From: Metaphire vulgaris
Lineage: Eukaryota > Annelida > Clitellata > Crassiclitellata > Megascolecidae
DNA: 64,000 nt
Assembly (NCBI GenBank): GCA_018105865.1
Contig: CM030872.1
Span: 7,177,016-7,241,015, forward strand
Direction: 5' to 3'
The notes beneath the pieces were generated by a model that did not search any database, was not told the DNA's origin, and was given only the letters and a program-made list of their open reading frames with translations. The translations under genes and the position numbers were made by a program. How positions within the stretch are numbered: position 1 is the stretch's first letter; each line of letters opens with the position of its first letter. This document shows, piece by piece, positions 24,527 to 36,952 of this stretch.

Positions 24527-25185
24527 CAGGGCCGCCGAGAGGGGGCAGGGGACAAATGCACCGAGGTCAGGCGACCTGTAAAGGCAGGGCTTAAAGTGAG
24601 CCAGATCTTGCCGGATCTCAGATCCGGTACGTCTGGCAAGAGATCCGGTACGTCTGGCAAGAGATCCGGGACGTCTGGCAAGAGATCCGGGACGTCTGAG
24701 AAGAGATCCGGGACGTCTGGCATGAGATCCAAACCACTATATGCGACTACTTTGAAGATTCGAAAGACCCTGATAAGCAAAAAAAATCATCAACACTTTC
24801 GCAAACTTGGAAAGGCCGGCTTTTAAAGTTCTAAAGTTTTGGAAGAAATTAAAGAAATTTAGTGACCCGATGAAAATTAGGGAGGGGCCGGCACGTCTGA
24901 AAAGTACTTTAATTAACCAGTACACTGTGTAGGAGGCCCGGGTCGGATCGTACGTAAATCTTGTTACTCACTGAAACTGTGCTGTGCACGAAAACAATTT
25001 TAAAAAGGCCTTCACCAATTTATAATTCTTCTGACTTGGCAGAGGCCCGTAAAACTTGTTAAACGGACCGTAAAACTTGTAACATAGGCCTACTGATAAA
25101 AGGACATCACCAATTTTCTAACTTGGTAGGGGCCCGGATTGACCTTTTGTCCCGGGGCCATGGATTTTCTCACGGCGGGCCGACT
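24527..25185. mobile_element. hAT-like element, CAGGGCCGCCGAGAG termini, with nested minisatellite
   Basis: The left end CAGGGCCGCCGAGAGGGGG and right end TTCTCACGGCGGGCC are inverted. A relative is at 32601-32899. The GATCCGG minisatellite at 24596-24735 lies inside. The right boundary is approximate. Confidence 0.6.
24596..24735. repeat. 20-bp minisatellite, GATCCGG-type
   Basis: GATCCGGTACGTCTGGCAAG is repeated about six times with small changes. It lies in the hAT-like element starting at 24527. Confidence 0.88.
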
Positions 25186-25346
25186 ACAATTGTAACTTCT
25201 AAATTATAGCAGCAGACTGTCGTCAATCGATGCCTATACGACATCCGCCACATATAGACCCCCGGCCGCTTCTTCTATGCGCCTTGATCAATCGCCGCCA
25301 AGCACCACCTGCATTCAGGAGTGGCGCCAGACGTCTGAGAGTGGGT

Positions 25347-25432
25347 GTTAGGGTTAGGGATGACTCTAACCCTAACTCTAGGGTTAGGGTTAGGGATAAC
25401 CCTAACCTAGGGTTAGGGATAACCCTAACCCT
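25347..25432. repeat. Interstitial telomere-like repeat, mirrored
   Basis: Runs of GGGTTAGGGTTAGGG alternate with AACCCTAACCCTAA, so both strands carry TTAGGG. They form short palindromic blocks. Confidence 0.88.
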
Positions 25433-25439
25433 GAAGCTG

Positions 25440-26220
25440 AACAACTTTTACTTTTACAACATTAGAATTCGTTAGAATTACTATTCCCCACGCAATGAGT
25501 GCATTAGGCTAAATAACTTTTAAAGGAGTCTGGGGCAGAGCCCCAGTGGGGTCCAGGGACCCAGCCCCTGGTCAGGGGGCGAAGAGATCCGGATCTCTTC
25601 GCTAAATACTACTTATAAAGTCAGTGAAGCCAAGTCATTTTCTACCTGGATGCCAAAAGCGCTGAATTTGGATGCCAAAATAGCCCGCTGGATGCGAAAT
25701 CGTGATTTGACATAAATAGATATATAGAGAACGCTTGTCGCTTGATACTTAGACCAGCTTATATTAGTGTGAAATAACTATAGCCAAAGGTGGGGTCATT
25801 CGTACAGGGTCATTTAATCCGAAAGTCGATCATTGTGGTTGGGACGGTAAACAGCTATAGGGGCAAATGATTTTTTGAAGAGAAATGATTTTAGTTTAGA
25901 AAAAAAACTTTAGGAGATATTGCAAGAGGGGAAAGAAATTGTGACTCAGAATTTATTATTTGACCATATGATGTAGACAGCGGAGGGGTGCTGGAATTGT
26001 GTTACAAAGTTCTGGTGCAGCATATGTAAACGCACGATTGCAAATTTTGAGAGATGATTGATTCAGAGGACGAAGGAGAGTTACATGAGAATAAGGAGAT
26101 CGAGGATGTTGTGGAATTATCAGATTTCGTAGGTAGAATGGTTTTTATGTCTGAAGTGAATTATAATTCATCAATATAAGTTTATAGTTAATGCGTTCAG
26201 CTATTTTCAGCCAGTGATTT
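25440..26220. other. Unique AT-rich sequence, nothing identified
   Basis: No exon or clear repeat is recognised. It ends in a (TA)n tract at 26227-26260 that hosts the mariner copy. Confidence 0.4.
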
Positions 26221-26222
26221 GA

Positions 26223-26261
<39 letters not shown>

Positions 26262-26264
<3 letters not shown>

Positions 26265-27068
26265 CGTGATCACGAAAATCGGGACCCCCTAGATTAATGA
26301 GTATAACTTAACTACCTTTCGACCAATCATGCTGAAATTTTAATTATAATAGGCCTAAGAGGCAGTCTTGATCCTCAAAAAATATTTCGCCTCTATACCG
26401 CTGCAGCTGGTACAAGAAAGAAGGACATCACTGGCGCTCGTCTTCTGCGTACTCGTCCGACTTTCACCAAGTCCTTAATGGTATCAGTTGGTGTTTCAGC
26501 ACTCGGTCGTACAGCTATTCACTTCTTCGAGCCGGGGGTGAAAGTTAACGGACAGTATTACAGAGACGTTCTACTGATGCAGGGACTGCTGCCGGACACC
26601 CGAACTTTCTCAGATTATTACACTTTCCAACAGGACGGCGCACCGGCACACTGCAGAGCTCGAGAGACAGTTGAACTGTTAGGTAACGAAACGCCGGACT
26701 TCATTCCGCCTACTCTCTGGCCACCCAACAGCCCGGATTTTAATCCGGTGGATTAAAAAATTTGGAGTGTTATGCAGGAACGCGTTCACCGAACGAAAGT
26801 CCGTGATATTGAGGACCTGTGACAACGCATCATGCAAGTGTGGGACGAGATTGATCAAGGCATCATTGATGCGTCATTCAAGCAATTGCGTAGGCGTCTT
26901 CGTGCGTGTAGTGCAGCAAATGGCGGACCGTTTGAACACAAACTATGAGTGGAATATCATTAGAACTATCTAAAGTACACGTATACTACAACTTTGTTGA
27001 ATATTAGTTGACTTTTCGTTGAGTTATATTCATTAATCTAGGGGGTCCTGATTTTCGTGATCACCGTG
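26262..27068 (+). mobile_element. Decayed mariner/Tc1-type transposon in a (TA)n tract
   Basis: Inverted ends of about 50 bp (CACCGTGATCACGAAAATC and its complement before 27068) are flanked by TA repeats. Inside, 26478-26960 encodes the C-terminal half of a DDE transposase with HFFEPGVKVNGQYYRDVLL, FQQDGAPAH and WPPNSPDFNPVD. The frame then hits TAA in place of the next residue, continues KIWSVMQERVHRTKVRDIED, and hits TGA before a final segment ending at 26948. The N-terminal half, including the first Asp, is deleted. The copy cannot make an active enzyme. Confidence 0.9.
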
Positions 27069-27579
27069 TATATATATATAGGTGTAATATGACAGAATTT
27101 TGGTGATTTGGTAACTACACAAGCTAGCTAAAGCGCGCGTTTTGAATCAATTTATTGAAGTTTGCGTATGGAAGCTTTTGGAAGATTGTTAAACAGTGAG
27201 TTGCAATAGTCTAGCTTAGAGTGAACTATGGAAGTAGCTATAGTGGAAGCAGTTTTAATATAAAGGTAGGGACGAAGGCGGGCTCTAATTAACAGCTCGT
27301 ATGAAGTCTATTTTAATTCTATACATACTGGGTGCATGCAGCCGCAAATTCTATACAGTCGCATATATGTTTCATTGTAGCCGCAAAGATAGAACGCAGG
27401 TATGCAATATAGCCACCAGAGCAGCAACAACGTTTTGGTGAATGCTGGAACAATTAGGTGGACACGCGGTTGCGATGAGGAAACCCGCGCAAAGAACAAG
27501 AACAAAGAACTTTATCTTCGATTAAGAGCTATAGCATAAAATGAAATCCATATCGAATAAACACATGTCTATGCATGGG

Positions 27580-27835
27580 TGGTTTTAACCCATATGGGCT
27601 GGGTTGGGTTGGATTCGGTTGGGTCAGACTTTTCCATATTAACGGTGGTTTGGGTTGGGTCATATATGGTTTAAGAAATCGCAATGTTTTACGGTGGGTG
27701 GAGTTGGGTAAAATAGCCCTATAATTACCGGCATATATATGGTAAACATACATGGTAAACATATATGGGTTGGGGATTTGATGGATTGGGTTGGATTGGG
27801 TTGTTAAAAAATGGACCCATGGACATCTCTACACG
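27580..27835. repeat. GGGTTGGGTT word-repeat segment
   Basis: TGGGTTGGGTTGGATT-like words repeat, ending TTAAAAAATGGACCCATGG. Similar words and the same end are at 13597-13705 and, inverted, near 6640-6720 and 7390-7465. Confidence 0.65.
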
Positions 27836-28229
27836 AGCTCATGTAGGCTACGCGTTCAACATCAGACGCATAGAAGTATAATAAGTTAAATACTAATTTT
27901 TGCCAAAATAATGGACACAATTAATTAAAGTTAAAGTATAAATTAGTTCACTTCCGTTTAATACGGAAAACTAGTTTCAAGTGATTCGATCGATATGGGT
28001 TCGGATTGACAGTTTCCCATTATTACAATTATTATTATCGAATTCATTCAGCATGGTAAACAGCGGAGGGCCATCCATATAGGCCTATTACGCACGCATG
28101 CATTGTCGGGAGGGGTCATTGGATTTTTGACTAACTTAGTTATTTTTTTTATTAATTGCTAGGCCTACTAAATTTTTAATTATGCACGATATTTAATGTT
28201 TGTTATATCGTTTTTGAAAATTTTCAAGT

Positions 28230-29744
28230 CATATATATTCGATAAACGTTGACATTTCAACGTATGTTTATACTTTATACAACCTTTAGATGTGAACGTC
28301 TACACTATACTTTAAAATTTAACCACAATTAATGACCCTTTGGATTAAATGACCCTGCATGAATGACCACCCACCTTTATCTTTAGCTATTTCATACTAA
28401 GATTGAGCGCCTAGGAATAAGCAGCTACTACGGTGTTTCTTTTGAAAGCGCTATAGAAATTTACGAGACTTTACTTACTTACTTACTTACGTTAGCATAT
28501 AAACGTTATATCAACGTTTCAAGCCGTACGCTCAATAAACGTTAACATATACACGTGGCATCAACGTTTCAAAGCATACGTTTAATAGACGTCAGCATGT
28601 AAACACTGTATCAACGTTTCTAACCATACGTTCGATAAACGTTAGCATATAACCGTTGTATCAACGTTTCAAATCATACGTTTAATAGACGTCAGCATGT
28701 AAACATTGTATCAACGTTTCTAACCATACGTTCGATAAACGTTAGCATATAACCGTTGTATCAACGTTTCAAATCACACGTTTAATAGACGTCAGCATGT
28801 AAACATTGTATCAACGTTTCTAGCCATACGTTCAATAAACGTTAGCATATGAACGTTGTATCAACGTTTCAAGTCAAACATTTAATAAACGTTAGCAAAT
28901 CAACGTTGATACAACATTTAGATGTGAACGTACAGTTAACGTTAGCATTTAAACGTTGTATCAACGTTTCTAGCCATACGTTCAATAAACGTTAGCATAT
29001 GAACGTTGTATCAACGTTTCTATTCAAACATTTAATAAACGTTGGCAAATCAACGTTGATACAACATTTAGATGTGAACGTACAGTTAACGTTAGCATTT
29101 AAACGTTGTATCAACGTTTCTAGCCATACGTTCAATAAACGTTAGCATATGAACGTTGTATCAACGTTTCAAGTCAAACATTTAATAAACGTTGGCAAAT
29201 CAACGTTGATACAACATTTAGATGTGAACGTACAGTTAACGTTAGCATTTAAACGTTGTATCAACGTTTCTAGCCATACGTTCAATAAACGTTAGCATAT
29301 GAACGTTGTATCAACGTTTCAAGTCAAACATTTAATAAACGTTGGCAAATCAACGTTGATACAACATTTAGATGTGAACGTACAGTTAACGTTAGCATTT
29401 AAACGTTGTATCAACGTTTCTAGCCATACGTTCAATAAACGTTAGCATATGAACGTTGTATCAACGTTTCAAGTCAAACATTTAATAAACGTTGGCAAAT
29501 CAACGTTGATACAACATTTAGATGTGAACGTACAGTTAACGTTAGCATTTAAACGTTGTATCAACGTTTCAAGTCAAACATTTAATAAACGTTGACATCT
29601 CAACGTCGATACAACATTTAGATGTAAACGTACAATAAACGTTAGCATTTAAACGTTGTAGTAACGTTTAGCCATAGTTTAGCGACATCTAAACTTATTT
29701 CAACTTACTTTAAACGTTTACTAAACGTTGCCGTGCCTACTGGG
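28230..29744. repeat. Tandem array, 150-bp unit, AACGTT-rich
   Basis: The marker GATGTGAACGTACAGTTAAC recurs at 28921, 29071, 29221, 29371 and 29521, exactly 150 bp apart; a last shortened unit follows at 29621. The array ends GTGCCTACTGGG at 29733-29744, the inverse complement of the left end of the 16317 array. A LINE or SINE tail interrupts it near 28330-28490. Confidence 0.92.
28385..28490 (+). mobile_element. LINE or SINE 3' tail with (ACTT)n
   Basis: GCGCCTAGGAATAAGCAGCT followed by TTTTGAAAGCGCTATAGAAA and ACTTACTTACTTACTT. The same tail occurs at 55767-55850 and, inverted, at 19845-19915. It interrupts the start of the 150-bp tandem array. Confidence 0.6.
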
Positions 29745-29768
29745 TCGTGTCAGCTCGAATCCAGTTCA

Positions 29769-29938
29769 CAGTAGCGTGCTGAGCCGGGGGGGGGGGAGGC
29801 GGTTGGGCGGTGGCCCCCGGGCGTCGGCCAAATGGGGGCGCGAAAATTGACTCTTCAACCATCGTTTTTGCTCGTCAAACTTTTTTATCGACTTGGCCCC
29901 GGGCGCCTCTCCCCCACCCCACTCTCTGCACGCCACTG
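29769..29938. mobile_element. hAT-like MITE, CAGTAGCGTGC termini
   Basis: The ends are CAGTAGCGTGC and GCACGCCACTG. The perfect duplication CCAGTTCA is at 29761-29768 and 29939-29946. A partial relative starts at 30809. Confidence 0.88.
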
Positions 29939-30030
29939 CCAGTTCAGTATAAGACATATCATCGCTGGTTGAAGCGGCAAGATGTTCGGGCATTTGGATG
30001 TGCACCTCGATAGGGGTAAGACGGTCGAAC

Positions 30031-30153
30031 CAGTGGCGTAGCGTGAAACCCGTCGAGTGGGCCTGAGTTCGTAAACAAAAACAAAAACGTTATTCGGGGC
30101 CCCCGGGCCCGGGGCTGTCAACAAAGTGCCCCCGCCCCCACGTCACGCCACTC
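30031..30153. mobile_element. Small inverted-end element, CAGTGGCGTAGCGTG
   Basis: The left end CAGTGGCGTAGCGTG and right end CACGTCACGCCACTC are inverted with mismatches. The flanks do not clearly match. Confidence 0.5.
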
Positions 30154-30246
30154 GCGAGTGCATTGAGTTCGTCTAATTGCCTGTCGCTAGAATTCTTAAT
30201 GCCGGGAATTTAGGAGGAACAACGCACAAATCGCATTAAGTGTTCG

Positions 30247-30436
30247 CAGTGGCGTAGCCAAGGGGAGGGGATTTGGGGTTAAACCCCTTGGCTGTTCGAC
30301 CAAAAATTTGTTTATTGCGTATCAATATAGTTGTACACGCTTATACTGTATACCGGTACCTATTCAATTCACTTATTGACTTATTGGAGCGCATGGGAAC
30401 CATACCCCACTTCGGAAAATCTTGGCTACGCCACTG
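30247..30436. mobile_element. hAT-like MITE, CAGTGGCGTAGCCAAG termini
   Basis: The ends are CAGTGGCGTAGCCAAGG and CTTGGCTACGCCACTG. The flanks AGTGTTCG and AGTGCTAC are only partly alike. A 5' fragment of a relative is at 9729. Confidence 0.75.
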
Positions 30437-30531
30437 AGTGCTACAGTGGTTTTCACTCAGGCTCACTAAGACTCCTAAACAACTTTAAATCACATTATTA
30501 TTATATTATATTGTCCAAACTTAATGCAAAT

Positions 30532-30719
30532 CAGTGGCGGCTCCACCGGGGGGCAGGGGGGCCCCGTGCCACCATTGAGTGCCTGGCCCCCAGTGGCCCC
30601 CCAGTTGGGACCTTATACTTAATGCTACATACATCAAACAACAAAAGGTTGGCCCCCATGATTAGAAGTTGCCACCCCAACGCCCCGCCCCCACTTGCCA
30701 AATCCTAGAGCCGCCACTG
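30532..30719. mobile_element. hAT-like MITE, family CAGTGGCGGCTCCA
   Basis: The terminal repeats are inverted with one mismatch. The perfect duplication ATGCAAAT is at 30524-30531 and 30720-30727. Size 188 bp. Confidence 0.92.
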
Positions 30720-31488
30720 ATGCAAATTACTGAAAATGGTGACTGTTAGGTCAGCCTCTCGAGAAAAATTAATGTAGAGAATTTTCTAGTTATCTTTTGT
30801 ATTTACAGTAGCGTGCAGAGGGGGCGGATAGGGCGGTGACCCGGGCATCCACCAGAGGGAGTATGTAAATTGATTCGGCGACCTTTTTGCTCGTCAATAC
30901 TTTTTATACATTATAAATTCTTTAAAATTATCGATTTTGCTCAGGGCATTCACCAGATGGGGCCACGTCATAGTTCATTCAGCAATCTTGTCGATATGCT
31001 TATATTAGTGGAATTCATTGTATACTATCATTGCGAGACAAAAATCGTATTAATCTCAGAGTTTAGCCAATGTACAGAAGTTCATTGCACTTAAGGAGAT
31101 GTATAAATTAGAGCCAAAATGCACATTACGGATTTGATTCGATAATAATAGGTTAGCCGAGGAAGTCCATTGATAGATGGCAGCACTGTTTCAACCGAGA
31201 TTCCGTGATGTCGCCTCTTAGGTTTTTCGTTGGCTCGTTGAATCTATAGTTCCTGTTTTGAAATAGAATCTACTGTAAATAATTCGTTTTGTTGTTCATT
31301 AAAGGCAGTTGCTCAATAAAAACCTATTATTAAAATGTTTCAGAAAAACTGAAAGAATCAGTCTTTTGAAGCGGTAAGATGATCAATATGTCACTTTATT
31401 TGCGGTCAATATCCAGGCACCGGACACTGATTAGTAGTAGTACTTGGCAGTAGTAGTAGTAGTAGTAGTAGACTAGTAGTAGTAGAAA

Positions 31489-31523
<35 letters not shown>

Positions 31524-31564
31524 CTTGTAATTTTAATAGTAGAAGTGGAAGTAGTATCAGTGAT

Positions 31565-31855
31565 TACCTGCCACTTCGCCGAATCCCATTTCGCCGAAAT
31601 TCCCATCTTGTCGAAATCCATGTCTGCGAATTTCGCCTTATCAACAACTAAATCACCCTTTCAGACCGAACCGCACATTCTGTGAGTAATCCCAACTTAG
31701 TTAGATGGGGTAGACCCCTATCTTGGTTCCATACGAAAATTGAAGCTGTCATTTTCATATATCTTAACAGCTTTGAAATTCAGCGATATGGGAATTCAGC
31801 AATATGGTAATTTTGGTGAGTTGGGATTCGACGATATGGGAGGATACCGTATCAG
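31565..31855. repeat. Foldback element of TTCGCCGAA/ATATGGGAATTC words
   Basis: The left arm has CTTCGCCGAATCCCATTTCG and the right arm GGGATTCGACGATATGGG with related words. The arms are imperfect. Confidence 0.55.
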
Positions 31856-31929
31856 GGTAATCCCTGAGTTTAGCGACCCATTCCAATGGTGTGTATTTGT
31901 TGAAATCTTTTGAGACAAGTCATTAATAT

Positions 31930-32185
31930 TAAGGTTGTTGTTAACCGGTCCTAAGAGCAAGGACCAGTCCTTTTAACTTTGACCGGTTAACTGTAATTTC
32001 AATTTGAAAACATCAAAGTGCTTTGATGTAGCCACGCAGGACGCCGGCATTGGCGCCGGCGGCATCAAAGCGCTTTGATGTTGGCACGACACGAGACTGC
32101 CGCTAACGAGCGGTTAACCGGTTAACCGGTCTTTTTTTGAATGGTTAACCGGTCCTTCAAAACCAGCGGTCTTAACAACCTTAAT
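31930..32185. mobile_element. MITE rich in ACCGGTTAAC words
   Basis: The ends TTAAGGTTGTT and AACAACCTTAA are inverted. The arms repeat GGTTAACCGGT. The core has CATCAAAGCGCTTTGATG, an 18-bp palindrome. A second copy in inverse orientation is at 43843-44138. Confidence 0.7.
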
Positions 32186-32600
32186 TAATATATGCAACAA
32201 TAAAGCAATAGAGACAGTTTATTAATATATTTCACAATGTCTCTTACCTACTAAGAATGTGTATTCATAAAATGTAACTCTCTGCAATCCCTGTTAAGAA
32301 TGTTCCAAAGATATGTCCATGTCTCATCCTTAGACTGTTTCTGAGCATGAACTTGTGCAGATTATTATGAGGGAAATAGAGATATGCTAGTTCCAAATTG
32401 TCTCTTAAGCTTCCTTTTGGCCCACATCCAGAGAGTTTCGATATTCTGCGTATGAACTGTGTCATCTTTAGGATCAAAAAAATTAGCTTGATCAATGGAT
32501 TACCACAGAGTGAGCGCAGTTCTTAATATTCATCTTGCAGCCATAATTTATGTTCTTTTCTTTTCTTTAAATTGAAACAAAAGGCAAACAATTGATGGTA

Positions 32601-32899
32601 CCGGGCTGCCGAGAGGGGGCCAAATGCACAGGGACCTGGTGGCGTGTAGGGGGTTCGGGCTGGTGATGATGATGTATTAACAATAGTGGCAGCCAGAACC
32701 CTGAAAAAGTCTGACAATGAAAAAAGGTCATCATCATGAGCACAGGGCCCGACGAATGTCAGGGGGTCCGGGCTGATCATGCATTAACATCCTGAAAAAA
32801 CCGACAAACAAAAAAAGGTCATCATCAGTTGTTTATACTTGTTAGGGGCCCGTGACTACCCTTTGCACAGGGGGCCCGGAATTTCTCTCGGCGGTCCTG
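32601..32899. mobile_element. hAT-like element, CGGGCTGCCGAGAG termini
   Basis: The ends CGGGCTGCCGAGAGGGGG and CTCTCGGCGGTCCTG are inverted. The flanks GATGGTAC and AATGGTAC agree at 7 of 8. Confidence 0.8.
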
Positions 32900-33164
32900 A
32901 ATGGTACTCCGGCAGTCCATCCATAGAATATCAGGTCATTCCAGAGAACAGAATGGTAGTCTGGGGTTGGAGAGGTTAGGGCTATCAGAGACCGTTACCC
33001 CAGATTTTTTAGTTTGAAATGCAATGCATAACAGCACCAACAGTTTGTTCAACAAGCACAGTTACAGAATGTTTTTAGTGAATTTTGACTATTTGATTGA
33101 GTATTTACTGATTTGGTTTTGGTCAGGGCATGGGTTATGGCTGGGAAATGTAGTTATAATAATC

Positions 33165-33330
33165 AGTTACCAGACAAAGTAACTAAAGAAACAAAGCCTG
33201 ATTCATTTGTAACGAGACTAAAGACACTTATTTAAGATCTCGTATAAGTGTAATGTGTAAAGCGCTTTGCTAAGCCTGACTTTAAATAAGCGCTATATAA
33301 GTTGACATATTGACATATTGAATTAATTAG
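33165..33330 (+). mobile_element. LINE 3' end just upstream of CASK exon 1
   Basis: The stretch ACTAAAGACACTTATTTAAG (LKTHLF) followed by AAGCGCTTTGCTAAGCCTGA and GCGCTATATAAGTTGAC looks like a CR1-group 3' end. It is 130 bp before the CASK start codon, so it may limit or contribute to the promoter or 5' UTR. Confidence 0.5.
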
Positions 33331-33460
33331 TAGCTAATGAGTACTTAACAAATTTAAGAGGATGTTTGAATAAAATAAAACAATTATGATTGTTCTAGAA
33401 TTTGGTACGATATTTTGTGAATAAAACCATCTCAAGGATATACGCACAAGACATATCAAC

Positions 33461-33531
33461 ATGAGCCATTTATCTTCGAATGATAGAAGCTCTTTCCATT
33501 CGCTGTATGAACTGTGTGAAGTTATTGGAAA
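33461..33531 (+). CDS. CASK: CASK exon 1 (start codon, first 23 residues)
   Basis: The ATG at 33461 begins [20 protein letters not shown] and leads into VIGK. An in-frame TAA at 33422 lies just upstream, so this ATG is the earliest possible start in this exon. The YELCEVIGK core is the usual CASK N terminus; the residues before it differ from the acidic MADDD-type start of vertebrates. The exon ends in phase 2 at a consensus donor, GTAAGT, at 33532. Intron 1 is about 7 kb. A further 5' non-coding exon cannot be excluded. Confidence 0.85.
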
Positions 33532-34360
33532 GTAAGTTACCAAGATCCTCTACAGTAAATCTTTTAATAAAGAACAAAAGTTACTTTAGTATTGTTATTG
33601 AATGTATATATTTTTAAAAAAGTGAAATCATTCTTTAAGAATTAATTGGGTGTCATGTCATGTCATGACGCCGTCGTCGCTATGCGAAGGTTGGCCGCAA
33701 CTGTTGAACAATAATTATTTCTCCACTGCTCCCTTTTTTTTAGCTGCTTCCATTAGTGAAGCTCCTTTCATGTTAGACCATGACATAATGATGTCTATCC
33801 AGCTGGTTCTGGGTTGGAATGATAAAATACTTGTGGTAAAAATAATAAGATTTGTATTAAATTATGCGTTCCTTTAACCCCTTTACGGTGTGACCCGGGA
33901 TAACTCGGGTAAACCCCTATTTATGTCCAATAGATTATTTTAAGTTTCCAATCATATAGCGCGGATCCCGAGATATGCCGGGCTAATATGAAAAAAGACT
34001 TCAATATTGTGGACTGACAACATTAGAAAGGAGAAGAGAAAGAGGGGATTTGATAGAAACATACAAAATAATGACTGGGAAAGTAGATGTGCCGTACGAT
34101 CGATCGATCGATTCGTTACATTGGCACACTATAACAGCACTAGAGGCCTCAAATGCAAATTGTTTAAGCAGAGGGTTGGTCTAAGAAAGAAAAATTTTTT
34201 TAGTGTAAGGGTTGTGGACAAATGGAACAGTTTGGATGAGGTGAGGACAGTGAAACAGTTGATTCAAAGGCTATCTCGGAAACTAGGTTATTAAATGCAG
34301 ATGGTTACATCAGTGGTTTTCACACAGGCTTACTTTAGCCTCCTAAACCACTTAAAATCA

Positions 34361-34412
<52 letters not shown>

Positions 34413-35010
34413 AGTCGATGACTAAGCAGCTCAGTGAAACTAGGTCACACAAAAATAGCCCAATATAACAACATAGCACAACACAGGCTTCAGCCCCAAA
34501 ATGTATTTTTTCCCCAAACAACTCCGTGTCTGCGGGGAGTTTTCAAAAAATCGATTACATCTTAAAGGGGTTAAAGTTTTGACAATTTATATAGTGCCAT
34601 AACATAGCAAGGGCCAAAGTCAAGGGTGCTTTACAAGGAACGTGGAAATTCAGTAGAAAAATCCAGTCGAAAATTCAGTAACTTTTTTAGTGTTTAGAAG
34701 CAGAATGAAAGTTCTGTGTTTCTGAAATTAATTCGAATGCTTTTAAAGCTTCTGTTTGTATTTTAGTATATTCTGAGCAGCAAATTAAATCAGTCGCATT
34801 GGGACTTATTTGGAAGTGAGGGCAACATAATGTAATTGTATTGTTATCTGGACTATTTATATAGCGCCGTATGCACATAGTGTAACTAAAGAGAAGGGCA
34901 CTTGTAATGTAATAAAGGACTTATACTGTATAGTGCCTCTTACATTACTACTCAGAGGTGCTTCCAGCTTTTGAGGGTGAAAAATGAACAGCAAAATTGT
35001 ACGAAGTCTC

Positions 35011-35061
<51 letters not shown>

Positions 35062-36910
35062 GTATTATTCACGACAATTTATATAGCACAGTAACATAAC
35101 TGGAGCTAAAGTCAAGAGCGCTTTACAAAGGAATCACTTATAAGATATGTTAAATAAGTGTGTCTTTAGGAGCTTCTCAAAACAGCCAATGGAATTTGCA
35201 TTAGTCACATCGCTCATTGGCGGAGAAAGAAAATTTGTGAAGTTGGGGCTAAATTAATCATGATTTGAAAGTGTCCAGTGGCAGAATTCATGGTAGATGT
35301 TACCACAAAGAAAAATGGTTCTTAGCCTTTAAAAAATTTAGCTGTACAGGTTTCGGTTAATTGTGGAGCCCAACACACATTCATATCTTGTCAGACTCAG
35401 TTATCGTCATAACTGTTATGGTTAGTCAGTGCCAAAAAGTTAAGCGGATGCAGGCATACCCAAGGATTGTCCTGTTATAGTTAAATACATTGCAAACATC
35501 CAAACATAGTGAAGGACTTAAAGGTTGTAATCCTTCCAGTCAGTGACGTCGCTAGGGTTGGTGTCACCCAGTGCGGTAAAATCGTGGTGTCACCCATCTT
35601 CTAAATCTTCCTTAATTTTTCCATCTCAGGTGCCGTGACAAGCAAAAAAAGGTCATCCTTAAATTTTTTATTTTTCCTTCTCAGATGCCGTGACAAGCAA
35701 AAAAATCATCCTTAAATTTTTTATTTTTCCTTCTTAGATGCCGTGACAAACAAAAAAATCATCCTTGTTTGGGTGTCACCCCTCTAGGTGGTATCACTCG
35801 GTGCGGGCCACCCCCCCCCCCCCGCATCCCCCTCTCGACGCCACTGCATCCAGTGCTGTGCAAAGGGCTGGACTGCATTTTACAAGCTTTTAAGCCATTC
35901 AGTGTTGCATAGAGAAATTATTTAGTAGAAGTCTTGGAACTTCATGACCCTCTGGCAGGAAGCAAAGTAGATGAATTTCTACTACATGCACTGAAGAAAA
36001 GTCTCTGCTTGCGCCTTTGCCTGGCACGCAGGGGTCTCAGAAGCTAAATTACCGGTAGTGGCCGTTGGAAGTAAAAGATTGTGTTGCACTGGTTTTGGAG
36101 GCTGCATCTGGTTATTTTGGTTTATCAAGAGGCAGTTTTGATCAATTTCAGACACGCTGTTGTGAAGTATTTTGTGGTCTGATTAGAGTCAGCCAGATGC
36201 TGCATGTGCGATTGTGTTTAGTGTGGGTGTGAAATATGCGCTGGTTTTCCGTGCTTTGCAGACAGTCTGCAATTGACGTTGCAGCCTTTGTAGGCCTGCA
36301 TGTTAACTGAACTGGGCCTGTGTTGGGGATTAGTGAATGACCCTACAATTCTAATCATATCATTGCCTGAATGTTTAGTGGGTGCAGGTGCATCCAGGTA
36401 TTTTCCTGTTTCCTGGGGGTGGAAGATGGCAGAGTGCAGAGACAGGGGGGTTGAGGGATGGTCCCACCCAATAATTAGTGAAGGGGGTATAAGTATCATT
36501 TATCCCCTCCAATGTTTTGTGCTTCTTTGCTTATTTAGCATTATTAACCCCTTAACCATGTACTTAACTGTAACTCAATGTAAAATGGACGGATTTATCC
36601 GGGATCCCCAGTTAAGGGGTTAAAAGACTGACAAGTTAAAAAGGTCATCACTAGAGTTTAAACATATTTTTGGGTTGGTATACTTTAAAAATTATTCTAT
36701 CCCCCCAAGCTGATGGTAGGAATGCATCCCTGGCAGAGTGGGTTACACACTGGAGCCATAGGCTGATGGAGCGGGTTCAAGCCCCGTTAGCAGCCCTATT
36801 GGCTTTCACACAGGCAGTAATGCCTCCTAAGTCACTTTAAATCATGCAATGGATTATAGTGATTTTAGGTAGGCAGTGGTCAGTTTGTCTTAAAAGCAGT
36901 GGAAATGGAC

Positions 36911-36952
<42 letters not shown>

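Larger units (their letters stand above)
33874..34574. mobile_element. TTAA-flanked element (CCCCTTTA termini) split by a LINE insertion
   Basis: The left end TTAACCCCTTTACGG and right end TTAAAGGGGTTAA are inverted and flanked by TTAA. The interior keeps short self-complementary words such as CCCGGGATAACTCGGG. The LINE fragment and its (TTA)n tail fill the middle. This looks like a longer relative of the 80-bp TTAA palindromes. Confidence 0.55.

Noticed and set aside
16317..29744. CRISPR-like regular repeats
   Set aside because: The arrays are head-to-tail units of 136 and 150 bp without unique spacers, in animal DNA.
36300..36623. 107-codon + strand frame in CASK intron 1
   Set aside because: Its end is a TTAA palindrome and it has no splice sites or homology.
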